Source of the DNA: Phycisphaerae bacterium
GTDB lineage: Bacteria; Planctomycetota; Phycisphaerae; Sedimentisphaerales; UBA12454
Assembly: GCA_026386845.1 (NCBI GenBank)
Contig: JAPLMW010000073.1
Span: forward strand, 1 to 32,381
Direction of reading: 5' to 3'
Length of the DNA stretch: 32,381 nucleotides
This document shows, piece by piece, positions 1 to 9,139 of this stretch. The notes beneath the pieces are model-generated. The model made no database searches. It was not told the DNA's origin and was given only the letters and a program-made list of their open reading frames with translations. How positions within the stretch are numbered: the first letter of the stretch is position 1; each line of letters starts with the position of its first letter. A program made the translations under genes and the position numbers.

Positions 1-285
1 CAACAAATCGGATATTCTTTCAGTTTTGACGAATTTCGAATCTTGTATCAATCTTAACCAGTAATTGGTTTCCCTGGCCTCTTTCGAAGCAATACACATT
101 TTTGCATAAAAGTCTTTTTTGCTTTGCCCTGCCAAAGCTTCCTCCACATTAGCGCCAATACTTGTACCGGCTCTGACCAACTGAGATGTCAACTCATAAT
201 GACCTTTTTGCTTTAAGTAGCTGCACAATTTGATAACACGCAAAGCAAAGTCATAGCTTTTTTGTTTTATGATGCTATTTGGCAT
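1..285 (-). CDS. Four-helix-bundle protein (23S rRNA IVP-like), 3' end cut by window
   Basis: The frame opens at an ATG (283-285) and stays open for 95 codons to the window edge, so the C-terminus is missing. Visible hallmarks of the four-helix-bundle/23S-IVP family are an N-terminal helix with KSYDFALRVIKLC, the block LVRAGTSIGANVEEA (usually S-[IV]-x-A-N-[IV]-x-E-[AG]) and a following KKDFYAKMCIASKEARE helix. Family members are small helical proteins of about 115-140 residues with no settled biochemical role; some lie within intervening sequences of 23S rRNA genes. The gene sits 39 bp behind metY on the same strand, with no room for a promoter of its own, so it is probably read from the upstream operon. 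A weak AAGG lies 11 bases before the start. The spacer is a degenerate 7-bp repeat array. Confidence 0.85.
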   Translation of the reverse strand, partial: MPNSIIKQKSYDFALRVIKLCSYLKQKGHYELTSQLVRAGTSIGANVEEALAGQSKKDFYAKMCIASKEARETNYWLRLIQDSKFVKTERISDLL

Positions 286-300
286 CGTCCGACAACCTTA

Positions 301-2528
<2,228 letters not shown>

Positions 2529-2530
2529 AT

Positions 2531-3430
2531 TTATTTTTTTGGTTTTTTCTGAATAATAACGAGTTGTGGTCTTGTCGTCGAAACGGTAACGCCGGGCGGG
2601 ACAGAATCCTTAATCCAGACGTTTCCGCCGATAGTTGCGCCTTTGCCGATTGTAATATCGCCGAGTATAGTCGCGGCGGCGTAAATTGTAACGTCATCTT
2701 CAATTGTCGGATGTCGTTTTACGCCGCGAAGGCTCTGACCCTTTGCCGGGGCAAGAGCGCCAAGCGTTACACCCTGATAAATTTTCACGTTATTGCCAAT
2801 AATAGTAGTTTCGCCAATGACTATTCCAGTTCCGTGGTCGATGAAAAATCTTTCGCCGATTTTCGCACCGGGGTTAATATCAATGCCGGTTTCGCGATGC
2901 GCGTGTTCGCTCATAATTCGCGGAATCAGAGGCACATTCTTCAGATAAAGCTCATGGGCAATTCTGTAAATGGTTATCGCTCTTAAGCCCGGATAGCTCA
3001 AAACAATTTCTTCAAGACTCGATGCTGCCGGGTCGCCGTCAAAAGCCGCCTGGATGTCTAACTTGAGCAGCCTGCGAATCTTCGGTATCTGAGCCAGAAG
3101 ATGTTCAACAACATCCTTGGCCATAATATGGCAGCCGGTGCAATCGCTGTTCTTCAGCCTGCACTGGTGAAGAAGCGCCCGCTCCACCTGCTCGGCAAGC
3201 TGACTCTGAACCTGGCACAAGATGTCGCCGGCAACAAAACTTATGTTGGAACTGGTAACGTCTCTTACGCCGGTATAGCCCGGAAAAATTACCTCCATAA
3301 GCAAATTGAGAATTTCGAGAATCCTGTCCCGCAAAGGCAGATTCGTCGTATCAATAAAGTTTATGCCCGTCTCATCCTGATAGGAGTCAATAATCGCTTT
3401 GACAATATTTTTAACATTATCGTTTTTCAT
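2531..3430 (-). CDS. cysE: Serine O-acetyltransferase
   Basis: Transfers acetyl from acetyl-CoA to serine, giving O-acetylserine for the neighbouring CysK. The N-terminal helical domain is followed by a left-handed beta-helix made of hexapeptide repeats, with the [10 protein letters not shown] active-site block and the [14 protein letters not shown] turn. The frame could open at 3484, but that would overlap cysK; the ATG at 3430 has AAAGG 8 bases upstream and begins just after the cysK stop, giving 299 residues. The protein ends in a lysine-rich QKKPKK tail and lacks the C-terminal isoleucine that many CysE proteins use to dock in the CysK active site. Confidence 0.92.
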   Translation of the reverse strand: MKNDNVKNIVKAIIDSYQDETGINFIDTTNLPLRDRILEILNLLMEVIFPGYTGVRDVTSSNISFVAGDILCQVQSQLAEQVERALLHQCRLKNSDCTGCHIMAKDVVEHLLAQIPKIRRLLKLDIQAAFDGDPAASSLEEIVLSYPGLRAITIYRIAHELYLKNVPLIPRIMSEHAHRETGIDINPGAKIGERFFIDHGTGIVIGETTIIGNNVKIYQGVTLGALAPAKGQSLRGVKRHPTIEDDVTIYAAATILGDITIGKGATIGGNVWIKDSVPPGVTVSTTRPQLVIIQKKPKK

Positions 3431-3440
3431 TTTCGAACCT

Positions 3441-4361
3441 TTACTGAAACAGTTCTGTTGAAATATATCTTTCGCCGGTATCACAGATAATCGTTACGAT
3501 AATCTTTCCCTTATTTTCTTTTCTCCTGGCAACCTGCAGAGCGGCAAAGACATTGGCGCCGGAACTAATGCCCGCAAGAATTCCTTCTTTGGAGGCGAGT
3601 TGTTTGGCGGTTTCTATGGCATCTTCATTTTTGACACAGATAATCTCGTCAAGGACAGTTTTATCCAACACCTTTGGAACAAATCCTGCGCCAATACCCT
3701 GAATTTTGTGCGGTCCCGGATTTCCGCCTGAAAGCACCGGCGAATCGGCCGGTTCAACAGCAATAATTTTGACAGACGGCTTGTGTTCCTTTAAAACCTG
3801 ACCGCAGCCTGTAATTGTACCACCTGTTCCGACACCGGCAACAAATATATCAACGCCGCCGTTCGTGTCGCGCCAGATTTCCTCAGCCGTGGTTTTTCGG
3901 TGAATTTCCGGATTGGCGGGATTTTCAAACTGCTGCAGCATAACCATATTGCCGGTGTTGCTGACGAGTTGCTGAGCATATGCAACAGCCCCCTTCATAC
4001 CCTCGGCAGCAGGTGTCAAAACAAGTTCAGCGCCGAAAATCTTAAAAAGTTTGCGTCTTTCAATACTCATCGACTCCGGCATAACTAATGTGAGCTTATA
4101 ACCCTTTACCGCACAGACAAAGGCAAGTCCTATGCCTGTATTGCCGCTTGTCGGCTCAACAAGAATTGTATGTTTGTTAATCCTGCCCTGTTTCTCGGCA
4201 GCTTCAATCATCGCAAGACCAATTCTGTCTTTGACGCTGCCGCAGGGATTGAAAAACTCTATTTTAGCCAATACCTGCGCCTCGCCGGTATTAAGCGCGT
4301 TAATCCTAACCAGCGGCGTATTGCCGATTGTCTCGATTAAATTGTTATATATTTTTCCCAT
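3441..4361 (-). CDS. cysK: Cysteine synthase A (O-acetylserine sulfhydrylase)
   Basis: PLP fold-type II enzyme that makes cysteine from O-acetylserine and sulfide. It shows the lysine motif NPCGSVKDR (K44), the substrate loop TSGNTGIG, the phosphate-binding [10 protein letters not shown] and the late SSGAN motif. An upstream in-frame start at 4382 exists, but the ATG at 4361 has a strong GGAG 5 bases upstream and matches the usual family N-terminus, giving 306 residues. It is second in the operon, 45 bases after the Rrf2 regulator. Confidence 0.95.
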   Translation of the reverse strand: MGKIYNNLIETIGNTPLVRINALNTGEAQVLAKIEFFNPCGSVKDRIGLAMIEAAEKQGRINKHTILVEPTSGNTGIGLAFVCAVKGYKLTLVMPESMSIERRKLFKIFGAELVLTPAAEGMKGAVAYAQQLVSNTGNMVMLQQFENPANPEIHRKTTAEEIWRDTNGGVDIFVAGVGTGGTITGCGQVLKEHKPSVKIIAVEPADSPVLSGGNPGPHKIQGIGAGFVPKVLDKTVLDEIICVKNEDAIETAKQLASKEGILAGISSGANVFAALQVARRKENKGKIIVTIICDTGERYISTELFQ

Positions 4362-4406
4362 CGTCACTCCAATCAATCTCAAGTTTGTATCTCGGCGGCA
4401 GATACT

Positions 4407-4838
4407 TTAAATCTGATAATTTAGCTTCTCTTTTTCCGCCATCTCGACCAGGTTATGCAGGGTCTTGTTATCGAGCACATTCAATATCGCATCATTTACC
4501 TCAATCCAAAGCCGTCTTGTAATACAGTCCGCATAGTGCTCGCAGGCATCCTTGTTTTCGACACATTCAACCGTAAGCACCGGCCCTTCGAGGGCTTTGA
4601 AAATATCACTTAATTTTATATCCTGCGGCGGTTTTGCAAGCACATAACCGCCGTGAGGACCCCTAATGCTTCTTACAATCCCAGCGGTCTTTATTATCGC
4701 GATAAGCTGCTCAAGATATTTATTGGATATGTTCTGCTTTTCTGCAATCACCTTAATCTGCAACGGCCCAGCTCCATAAGCGAGAGCAAGTTCGAGCACG
4801 GCTCGCATTCCATATCTGGTTCTGGTAGAAATCTTCAT
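4407..4838 (-). CDS. Rrf2-family transcriptional regulator (IscR/CymR-like)
   Basis: The 143 residues have the Rrf2 layout: an N-terminal winged helix starting MKISTRTRYGMRAVLELA, a recognition helix with NISNKYLEQLI, and the RGPHGGYVLAKP wing. The cluster loop holds three cysteines, C92, C99 and C105, close to the C92/C98/C104 pattern that binds [2Fe-2S] in IscR. It may therefore sense Fe-S or cysteine status; CymR-type cysteine regulators lack such a triad. It is the first gene of the cysteine operon, so autoregulation is likely. The start is fixed by TTAGGAG 7 bases upstream. An imperfect dyad overlaps its promoter. What it senses is inference. Confidence 0.92.
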   Translation of the reverse strand: MKISTRTRYGMRAVLELALAYGAGPLQIKVIAEKQNISNKYLEQLIAIIKTAGIVRSIRGPHGGYVLAKPPQDIKLSDIFKALEGPVLTVECVENKDACEHYADCITRRLWIEVNDAILNVLDNKTLHNLVEMAEKEKLNYQI

Positions 4839-4872
4839 GTCATTTCTCCTAAATTCCTATGGTTTTAGTAGT

Positions 4873-4901
4873 ATTATATATATTCTACGAACCAATGTCA
4901 A
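4873..4901 (-). promoter_or_regulatory. Consensus sigma-70 promoter of the cysteine operon
   Basis: On the minus strand TTGACA (4896-4901) is followed by exactly 17 bases and TATAAT (4873-4878), a perfect match to both hexamers. The predicted start site is near 4866, giving a leader of about 28 bases with a TTAGGAG ribosome site. A promoter this strong normally needs a repressor, which fits the Rrf2 gene directly downstream. Confidence 0.85.
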
Positions 4902-4905
4902 CTAT
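4880..4905 (-). promoter_or_regulatory. Candidate Rrf2/IscR-type operator over the -35 region
   Basis: Minus-strand half-sites ATAGTTGAC (4897-4905) and GTAGAATAT (4880-4888) form an imperfect dyad, 6 of 9 positions symmetric, with an 8-base spacer. The first half fits the IscR type 1 half-site ATASYYGAC at all nine positions. The dyad covers the -35 hexamer and most of the spacer, the place for a repressor. The second half-site is poor, so this is a suggestion. Confidence 0.45.
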
Positions 4906-4976
4906 GTGCCTAAAAAAATATAAATAAAAGTTTGATTTATAGCTCTTTAATGTCTATTTATCTGATATTTTATTGC

Positions 4977-5005
4977 TTGACGCCTGTTAATACTATACTT
5001 ACAAT
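4977..5005 (+). promoter_or_regulatory. Sigma-70-like promoter of the alpha/alpha-barrel gene
   Basis: TTGACG (4977-4982), 17 bases, then TACAAT (5000-5005). The predicted start site is near 5012, about 20 bases before the ATG at 5032. It is divergent from the cysteine operon promoter about 75 bp away. Confidence 0.65.
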
Positions 5006-5031
5006 TAGTTTATATTATAAGGGCTAAAGAG

Positions 5032-6060
5032 ATGGCAAACAAATTTAAGCTGCCCAAACCTTCGCTGGAGCATTTAAAACGCCTTACAGACGATACAGGA
5101 TTGCTGCAGCACGCCAAATACATAATACCCGACCGCCAAAACGGCTACTGCACTGATGACAATGCGAGAGCCCTTATTGTTACGGCCAAACATTACAAAC
5201 AGCATCCTGAACCGGAGGTTTTAAGGCTGTTTGAAACACATTTATCCTTTCTCTATCACGCCCTAAAACCGGACAAAACTGTTCATAATTTTCTCGACTA
5301 CAATAGAAACTGGCAAACCGGCAAATCAGAACAGGACACTCTCGGCAGAACTATCTGGGCATTCGGCTCAGCAATAGCCGCCCCGCCAAATGATGATTAC
5401 ATCCCAATTGTCAGAGAATTTTTTGACGATACCTGCCAACATATATCATCATTACCCGCTAAAAGCGCATCTTATGCAATCCTGGGTTTATCTGAATTTC
5501 TCAATAAATTCCCGTCAGACAAACGGGCAACCGAACTATTAACCAAGGCCGCGGATATCCTTTTTAAAAATTACAATAAATACACCTCGTCAGACTGGAT
5601 GTGGTTTGAGGACATACTTTCTTACGCAAACGCTATCCTGCCGGCAGCTATGTATTCCGCTGCGAAAATCCTTAATAACCAGACCTACCTTGATATCGCA
5701 GAAAAGAGCTGCTCATTTCTGCTTGACAATACATTTAACGGCAGACACTTCAGCTTTATAGGTTCAAACGGCTGGTATCCAAAAGGCAAAAAACGCGTCC
5801 AGTTCGACCAGCAGCCAATCGAAGGGGCAGATACAGTTATAATGCTGGCAAAGGCATACGAGGCGACAAAAAATAAAAAATACCGAGACTTGCAAAAAAA
5901 AGCCTTCAACTGGTTTTTAGGCGAAAATGATATCGACACGCCGCTTTACGACCCGAAAACAAATGGCTGCTGCGATGGATTAGGGGCAGACGGAGTAAAT
6001 ATCAACCAGGGAGCGGAAAGTATTGTGAGTTTTTTACTGGCACGATTATTTTTAATTTAA
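5032..6060 (+). CDS. Alpha/alpha-barrel protein of six-hairpin glycosidase type, function unknown
   Basis: A 342-residue soluble protein with no signal peptide and no membrane segment. Repeated paired helices with conserved aromatic and acidic turns (GYCTDDNARALIV, NFLDYNRNW, DTLGRTIWAFG, WMWFEDILSYANAILP, NQGAESIVSFLLAR) point to an (alpha/alpha)6 barrel like those of GH and epimerase families. Relatives are, from memory, often labelled as glycosyltransferase-associated and found beside beta-mannoside phosphorylase or glycosyltransferase genes; here none is adjacent, so the substrate cannot be read from context. The ATG follows AAGGG and a clear promoter; the gene ends just before a GC hairpin. 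I infer a cytoplasmic sugar-active enzyme or partner subunit but cannot name a reaction. Confidence 0.7.
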   Translation: MANKFKLPKPSLEHLKRLTDDTGLLQHAKYIIPDRQNGYCTDDNARALIVTAKHYKQHPEPEVLRLFETHLSFLYHALKPDKTVHNFLDYNRNWQTGKSEQDTLGRTIWAFGSAIAAPPNDDYIPIVREFFDDTCQHISSLPAKSASYAILGLSEFLNKFPSDKRATELLTKAADILFKNYNKYTSSDWMWFEDILSYANAILPAAMYSAAKILNNQTYLDIAEKSCSFLLDNTFNGRHFSFIGSNGWYPKGKKRVQFDQQPIEGADTVIMLAKAYEATKNKKYRDLQKKAFNWFLGENDIDTPLYDPKTNGCCDGLGADGVNINQGAESIVSFLLARLFLI

Positions 6061-6065
6061 AAAAG

Positions 6066-6084
6066 CGTCGCCGTGCCGGCGACG
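6066..6084. terminator. 8-bp GC-rich hairpin between two plus-strand genes
   Basis: CGTCGCCG, loop TGC, CGGCGACG: a perfect 8-bp stem. No T run follows on the plus strand, so it is a poor intrinsic terminator for the barrel gene. On the minus strand the stem is followed by CTTTTTT, but no minus-strand gene ends here. It may be an mRNA-stabilising or attenuating hairpin, or a REP-like unit. Confidence 0.4.
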
Positions 6085-6106
6085 GCTAAACAATGGAAAT
6101 ACGTAA

Positions 6107-6877
6107 GTGAAGATTGCAACATTTAACGCTAATTCGATAAGAACCAGAACCGAGATAATCTCTAACTGGCTAGCGGAAAATAAACCTGATGCCCTATGTG
6201 TTCAGGAAACAAAGGTTCAGGACAAGGACTTCCCGGCAGATATCTTCGCCAAAACCGGTTATGAGTTTATCTTTAAGGGCGAAAAAAGCTACAATGGCGT
6301 TGCAATCTTCAGCAGGCATAAATTTACCAATGTTGAATCCGGCCTTGACAGCGAGCCGAAAGACCAGGCCAGAATGATAAAGGCAAAAACAGCGGGAATA
6401 ACTATCGTCAACACCTATATTCCGCAGGGTTTCGAGATTGAATCCGAGAAATACCAATATAAATTAGACTGGCTAAAAAGACTGCTCGAATATTTTAAAA
6501 AACATTTTAAGCCGACGGATAAGCTGCTGTGGCTGGGCGATTTTAATATCGCGTTTGAGGCAAAGGATGTTTACGACCCTATTGTGCTTGACGGAACAGT
6601 CTGTTTTAATCGGCAGCTTAGTGAAAACCTGAAAAAATTTATAGATTGGGGGTTTGCCGACCTTTTCAGAAAACACTGCACCGATACAGGGCAGTTTACT
6701 TTCTGGGACTACCGCGAACCAAATGGCTTTAAGAGGAATCGCGGCTGGCGATTAGATTATATAATGGGCACAGAGCCAATGGCAAAGGCCTGCACGAATT
6801 GCTGCATTGATAAAAAACCGCGGACACTCGAAAAACCCAGTGACCATACATTCCTTGTCGCTGAATTTAAGAACTGA
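6107..6877 (+). CDS. xthA: Exodeoxyribonuclease III / AP endonuclease
   Basis: The 256-residue ExoIII of the EEP nuclease superfamily repairs abasic sites and trims 3' blocked ends. Metal and catalytic motifs are in order: KIATFNANSIRTR, CVQETKVQDKDFP, WLGDFNIAFEAKDVYDP, FTFWDYR, RLDYIMGT and the C-terminal SDHTFLVAEF. The start is a GTG at 6107. A five-codon reading frame (ATG at 6093) ends in a TGA that overlaps this GTG by two bases, possibly coupling translation. It is 46 bp after the barrel gene and may be co-transcribed with it. Confidence 0.93.
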   Translation: MKIATFNANSIRTRTEIISNWLAENKPDALCVQETKVQDKDFPADIFAKTGYEFIFKGEKSYNGVAIFSRHKFTNVESGLDSEPKDQARMIKAKTAGITIVNTYIPQGFEIESEKYQYKLDWLKRLLEYFKKHFKPTDKLLWLGDFNIAFEAKDVYDPIVLDGTVCFNRQLSENLKKFIDWGFADLFRKHCTDTGQFTFWDYREPNGFKRNRGWRLDYIMGTEPMAKACTNCCIDKKPRTLEKPSDHTFLVAEFKN

Positions 6878-6913
6878 CACTTTTGGCCTTTTAACCAGCA
6901 ATGATTTTCAGTC

Positions 6914-7096
6914 TTACGGCTTGTCTTTTTCTCTTCTATCAGAGCCGCTGCGGCGTTCAGGACCTTTATAGCCGAACGAAAATTTTCGGCGGTATTCTCC
7001 GCTGCGCTTCTCGGCAGATTTTTTTTCAGATTTGTCCTTTTCGTTTGCCATTTTCAGCTCAAAAATCCTTTCCTCGTCATTTATACTATCGGACAT
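6914..7096 (-). CDS. Small highly charged protein with GPERRSGSDRRE motif
   Basis: Sixty residues, almost entirely Lys, Arg, Glu, Asp and Ser, with no hydrophobic core and probable disorder. The C-terminal GPERRSGSDRRE resembles the ERRSG-x-DRR motif seen in short proteins and linkers of many bacteria. The ATG has only a weak GAAAAG upstream. It fills the space between xthA (convergent, 36 bp away) and the ACT gene, from which a terminator separates it. No function can be assigned, and it could still be a chance frame. Confidence 0.5.
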   Translation of the reverse strand: MSDSINDEERIFELKMANEKDKSEKKSAEKRSGEYRRKFSFGYKGPERRSGSDRREKDKP

Positions 7097-7147
7097 ATTA
7101 TCTTTTCAATACCATCCCAATAATTAAATAATAAATTACAAAAACAT

Positions 7148-7185
7148 AAAAAGCACGCAATATTTTCAGGTTTTTGCGGCTTTTT
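7148..7185 (-). terminator. Intrinsic terminator of the surE-ACT operon
   Basis: On the minus strand AAAAAGC pairs with GCTTTTT (7179-7185 with 7148-7154) and an inner GCAA pairs with TTGC (7174-7177 with 7157-7160), around a 13-base loop. The stem ends in a T run and a further TTTTT follows shortly after. It starts 15 bases past the ACT gene stop. Confidence 0.65.
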
Positions 7186-7199
7186 CTCTGGGCAGTTTC

Positions 7200-7490
7200 C
7201 TAAACGCGGTGCATCATTTTGAAGATTATTTCGTCCTGAAAAGTGATTTTCAGTTTCATCTGGTCCGCTATTTTGTCAAGGTGCTTGTGAATCTGCGGGA
7301 TGCTGATTGCTGACTTGGCGATGTCAACTGCCATAGTCATAACGAAATAGTTTTCCATAATTTTCTGGTTGACGTCAACAATATTGATATTGGCTTTTGC
7401 CATCACGTTTGCGATGTTTGCAATGATGCCGACGCGGTCTTTGCCGGTAATGGTTATAATACAGATTTGCGATTGTTTTTTTGAGGCCAT
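7200..7490 (-). CDS. ACT-domain protein (UPF0237-like)
   Basis: The 96 residues form a single ACT domain: the first strand and turn ICIITITGKDRVGIIANIANVMAKANINIVDVNQ, then VMTMAVDIA and a C-terminal IHKHLDKIADQM helix. Free-standing ACT proteins of this type are presumed small-molecule sensors, often for amino acids, with no known catalytic activity; the ligand is unknown. It lies 16 bp after surE on the same strand and shares its terminator. The length matches the roughly 90-residue family. Confidence 0.88.
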   Translation of the reverse strand: MASKKQSQICIITITGKDRVGIIANIANVMAKANINIVDVNQKIMENYFVMTMAVDIAKSAISIPQIHKHLDKIADQMKLKITFQDEIIFKMMHRV

Positions 7491-7506
7491 AAAATTTCCC
7501 TTTAAA

Positions 7507-8250
7507 TCACCATTTTATCTGATGAAGTTTTTCCATATTTTTATAATCCGTCATATCGAATCCGAGAGCGGTAACGGTAATAAAGCCGTCCGCCAGCACA
7601 AGTGTATCCGAAGGTATATTCGTATCCCGATGGTCTCCGCCCGCAAGCTGATAAAGCATCTGTCCGGTATCGTTTTTGTTTTTTACAAAATACTCCTCAA
7701 AGCCCATCGTGGACTGCGGCACAACCTTGATTCCTTTCGGCTTTCCAACTGAAAGCCGCGGGATATTTATATTAATCACTCCCGATAAGCTGTGCATTCC
7801 TATTTTATTTATAACCTCAACACAATATTTTGCGGCAATATTGAAATCCATTTCTTCTTCGTGCGCACAACTAAGAGCAATTGCAGGAATACGATAAAAG
7901 GCCGCTTCCATCGCAGCGGCAACCGTGCCGGAATAATATACGTTAATACCGACATTCGCGCCGTTATTGATGCCGCTTACGACAATGTCCGGTTTTTGGG
8001 GACACAACTCCATAATCGCGAGTTTGACGCAGTCTGCGGGCGAACCGCTGACGCTGTAGCCGCTAAACTGATTTTCTATCTCAACCTTTTCACAGGCCAG
8101 CGGCTCAAAAACGGTGATGCTGTGTCCTGCGCCGCTCATCCTGTCCGAAGGTGCGACGACAGTTACATTACCCAGCTTTATCAGTTCCTTATAAGCCGCT
8201 GCTATGCCGGGGGCTTGAATTCCATCGTCGTTTGTCAATAAAATATTCAT
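7507..8250 (-). CDS. surE: 5'-nucleotidase SurE
   Basis: SurE removes phosphate from nucleoside 5'- and 3'-monophosphates using a divalent metal. The N-terminal MNILLTNDDGIQAPGI carries the metal-binding DD pair; the SGSPADCVK block and SGINNGANVGINVYYSGTV complete the active site. The 247 residues are normal. The ATG (8248-8250) directly abuts one arm of a 14-bp inverted repeat, so the bases just before it are repeat-derived; AAAAAAGG lies 9 bases upstream. A TATACT -10 at 8282-8287 lies in the repeat loop. Confidence 0.95.
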   Translation of the reverse strand: MNILLTNDDGIQAPGIAAAYKELIKLGNVTVVAPSDRMSGAGHSITVFEPLACEKVEIENQFSGYSVSGSPADCVKLAIMELCPQKPDIVVSGINNGANVGINVYYSGTVAAAMEAAFYRIPAIALSCAHEEEMDFNIAAKYCVEVINKIGMHSLSGVININIPRLSVGKPKGIKVVPQSTMGFEEYFVKNKNDTGQMLYQLAGGDHRDTNIPSDTLVLADGFITVTALGFDMTDYKNMEKLHQIKW

Positions 8251-8350
8251 CCCGTTAGACCTTTTTTCAATTTACGCAACCAGTATAAAATGTGTCTGTC
8301 TTTTTGAACACTAAAATATAGCATATAAAACCAATTAGGTCTAACGGGAT
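8249..8350. repeat. 102-bp element with 14-bp inverted ends (CCCGTTAGA family, copy 1)
   Basis: ATCCCGTTAGACCT at 8249-8262 is an exact inverted copy of AGGTCTAACGGGAT at 8337-8350, enclosing 74 AT-rich bases. The left arm overlaps the surE start codon. A second pair of CCCGTTAGA/TCTAACGGG arms with a similar span occurs at 31807-31903, also upstream of a minus-strand gene. Confidence 0.75.
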
Positions 8351-8413
8351 TCATATGCTCACTATAGTACCTGATAGCCTGCAATAATCAACAATCAATC
8401 CCTTAGGGACAAG

Positions 8414-8441
8414 TTGACGCTCCGCAAGGAAAGGTTATAAT
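8414..8441 (+). promoter_or_regulatory. Promoter of nnrE placed almost at the start codon
   Basis: TTGACG (8414-8419), 16 bases, TATAAT (8436-8441). Transcription would start around 8447-8449, at or just before the ATG at 8450, implying a leaderless message. The promoter lies between 9-bp inverted repeats ATAATCAAC (8384-8392) and GTTGATTAT (8443-8451). Confidence 0.6.
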
Positions 8442-8449
8442 CGTTGATT

Positions 8450-9139
8450 ATGGTAAGAAAATTCGACCGAAAGAACGATTTGATTTTAACAAGGCAGCAG
8501 GTTCGCGATTTCGACGCATGGGCGATAAATACCGCCGGCGTGCCGGGCGTTGTGCTGATGGAAAACGCAGGCCGGGGCTGTGCAGAAGTTGTCTTTGCGG
8601 AGCTGAAAAAATGCAATGGCACAAAAGTTTGTGTTTTCTGCGGCACAGGCAATAACGGCGGCGATGGATTTGTAATCGCAAGGCATCTAAAGAATGCCGG
8701 CTTTACTGTTAAAATAGCTCTCTGCGGTCAAGGTTCAAAAATAAAAGGCGATGCTGAAATAAATTACAGAATTGCCCGCAATATGGGTATCCTGATTAAA
8801 GAGCTTGAGCTGACGGATATTGAAAAAGCCGTTAAAAATTTTGCGGGGAATTGTGATTTAATTGTGGACGCGATTTTTGGCACAGGGTTATCAGGCACAC
8901 TCAGCGGCGGATTTGACAAACTCATTAACGCGGTAAATACTCTTAAAAAACCGATTGTAGCTGTTGATATTCCATCCGGCCTCGATTGTGATACAGGCTG
9001 TCCTCTCGGCACAGCAATAAAAGCAAAGGCGACAGTTACATTCGCTGCGGCAAAGAAGGGATTTACAAATGCCGGTTCGGCGGAATATACAGGTGAAATC
9101 TATATAGCCTCTATCGGCATCGAACCTGAGCAAATATAA
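8450..9139 (+). CDS. nnrE: NAD(P)H-hydrate epimerase
   Basis: YjeF_N-type epimerase, 229 residues, interconverting R and S forms of hydrated NAD(P)H so a dehydratase can repair them. The helix ILTRQQVRDFDAWAI, MENAGRGCAEVV, the nucleotide loop CGTGNNGGDGFVIARHL, and VDAIFGTGLSG followed by AVDIPSGLD are present. The C-terminal ADP-dependent dehydratase domain (NnrD) of fused homologues is absent. An in-frame TTG at 8444 has AAGGAAAGG 9 bases upstream, but the promoter predicts a transcript start after that TTG; I prefer the ATG. The gene's TAA touches the stop of the convergent gene. Confidence 0.9.
   Translation: MVRKFDRKNDLILTRQQVRDFDAWAINTAGVPGVVLMENAGRGCAEVVFAELKKCNGTKVCVFCGTGNNGGDGFVIARHLKNAGFTVKIALCGQGSKIKGDAEINYRIARNMGILIKELELTDIEKAVKNFAGNCDLIVDAIFGTGLSGTLSGGFDKLINAVNTLKKPIVAVDIPSGLDCDTGCPLGTAIKAKATVTFAAAKKGFTNAGSAEYTGEIYIASIGIEPEQI

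Noticed and set aside
4839-5031. Possible riboswitch upstream of the cysteine operon
   Set aside because: The predicted leader is only about 28 bases, too short for a SAM or other riboswitch; promoter and dyad explain the region.
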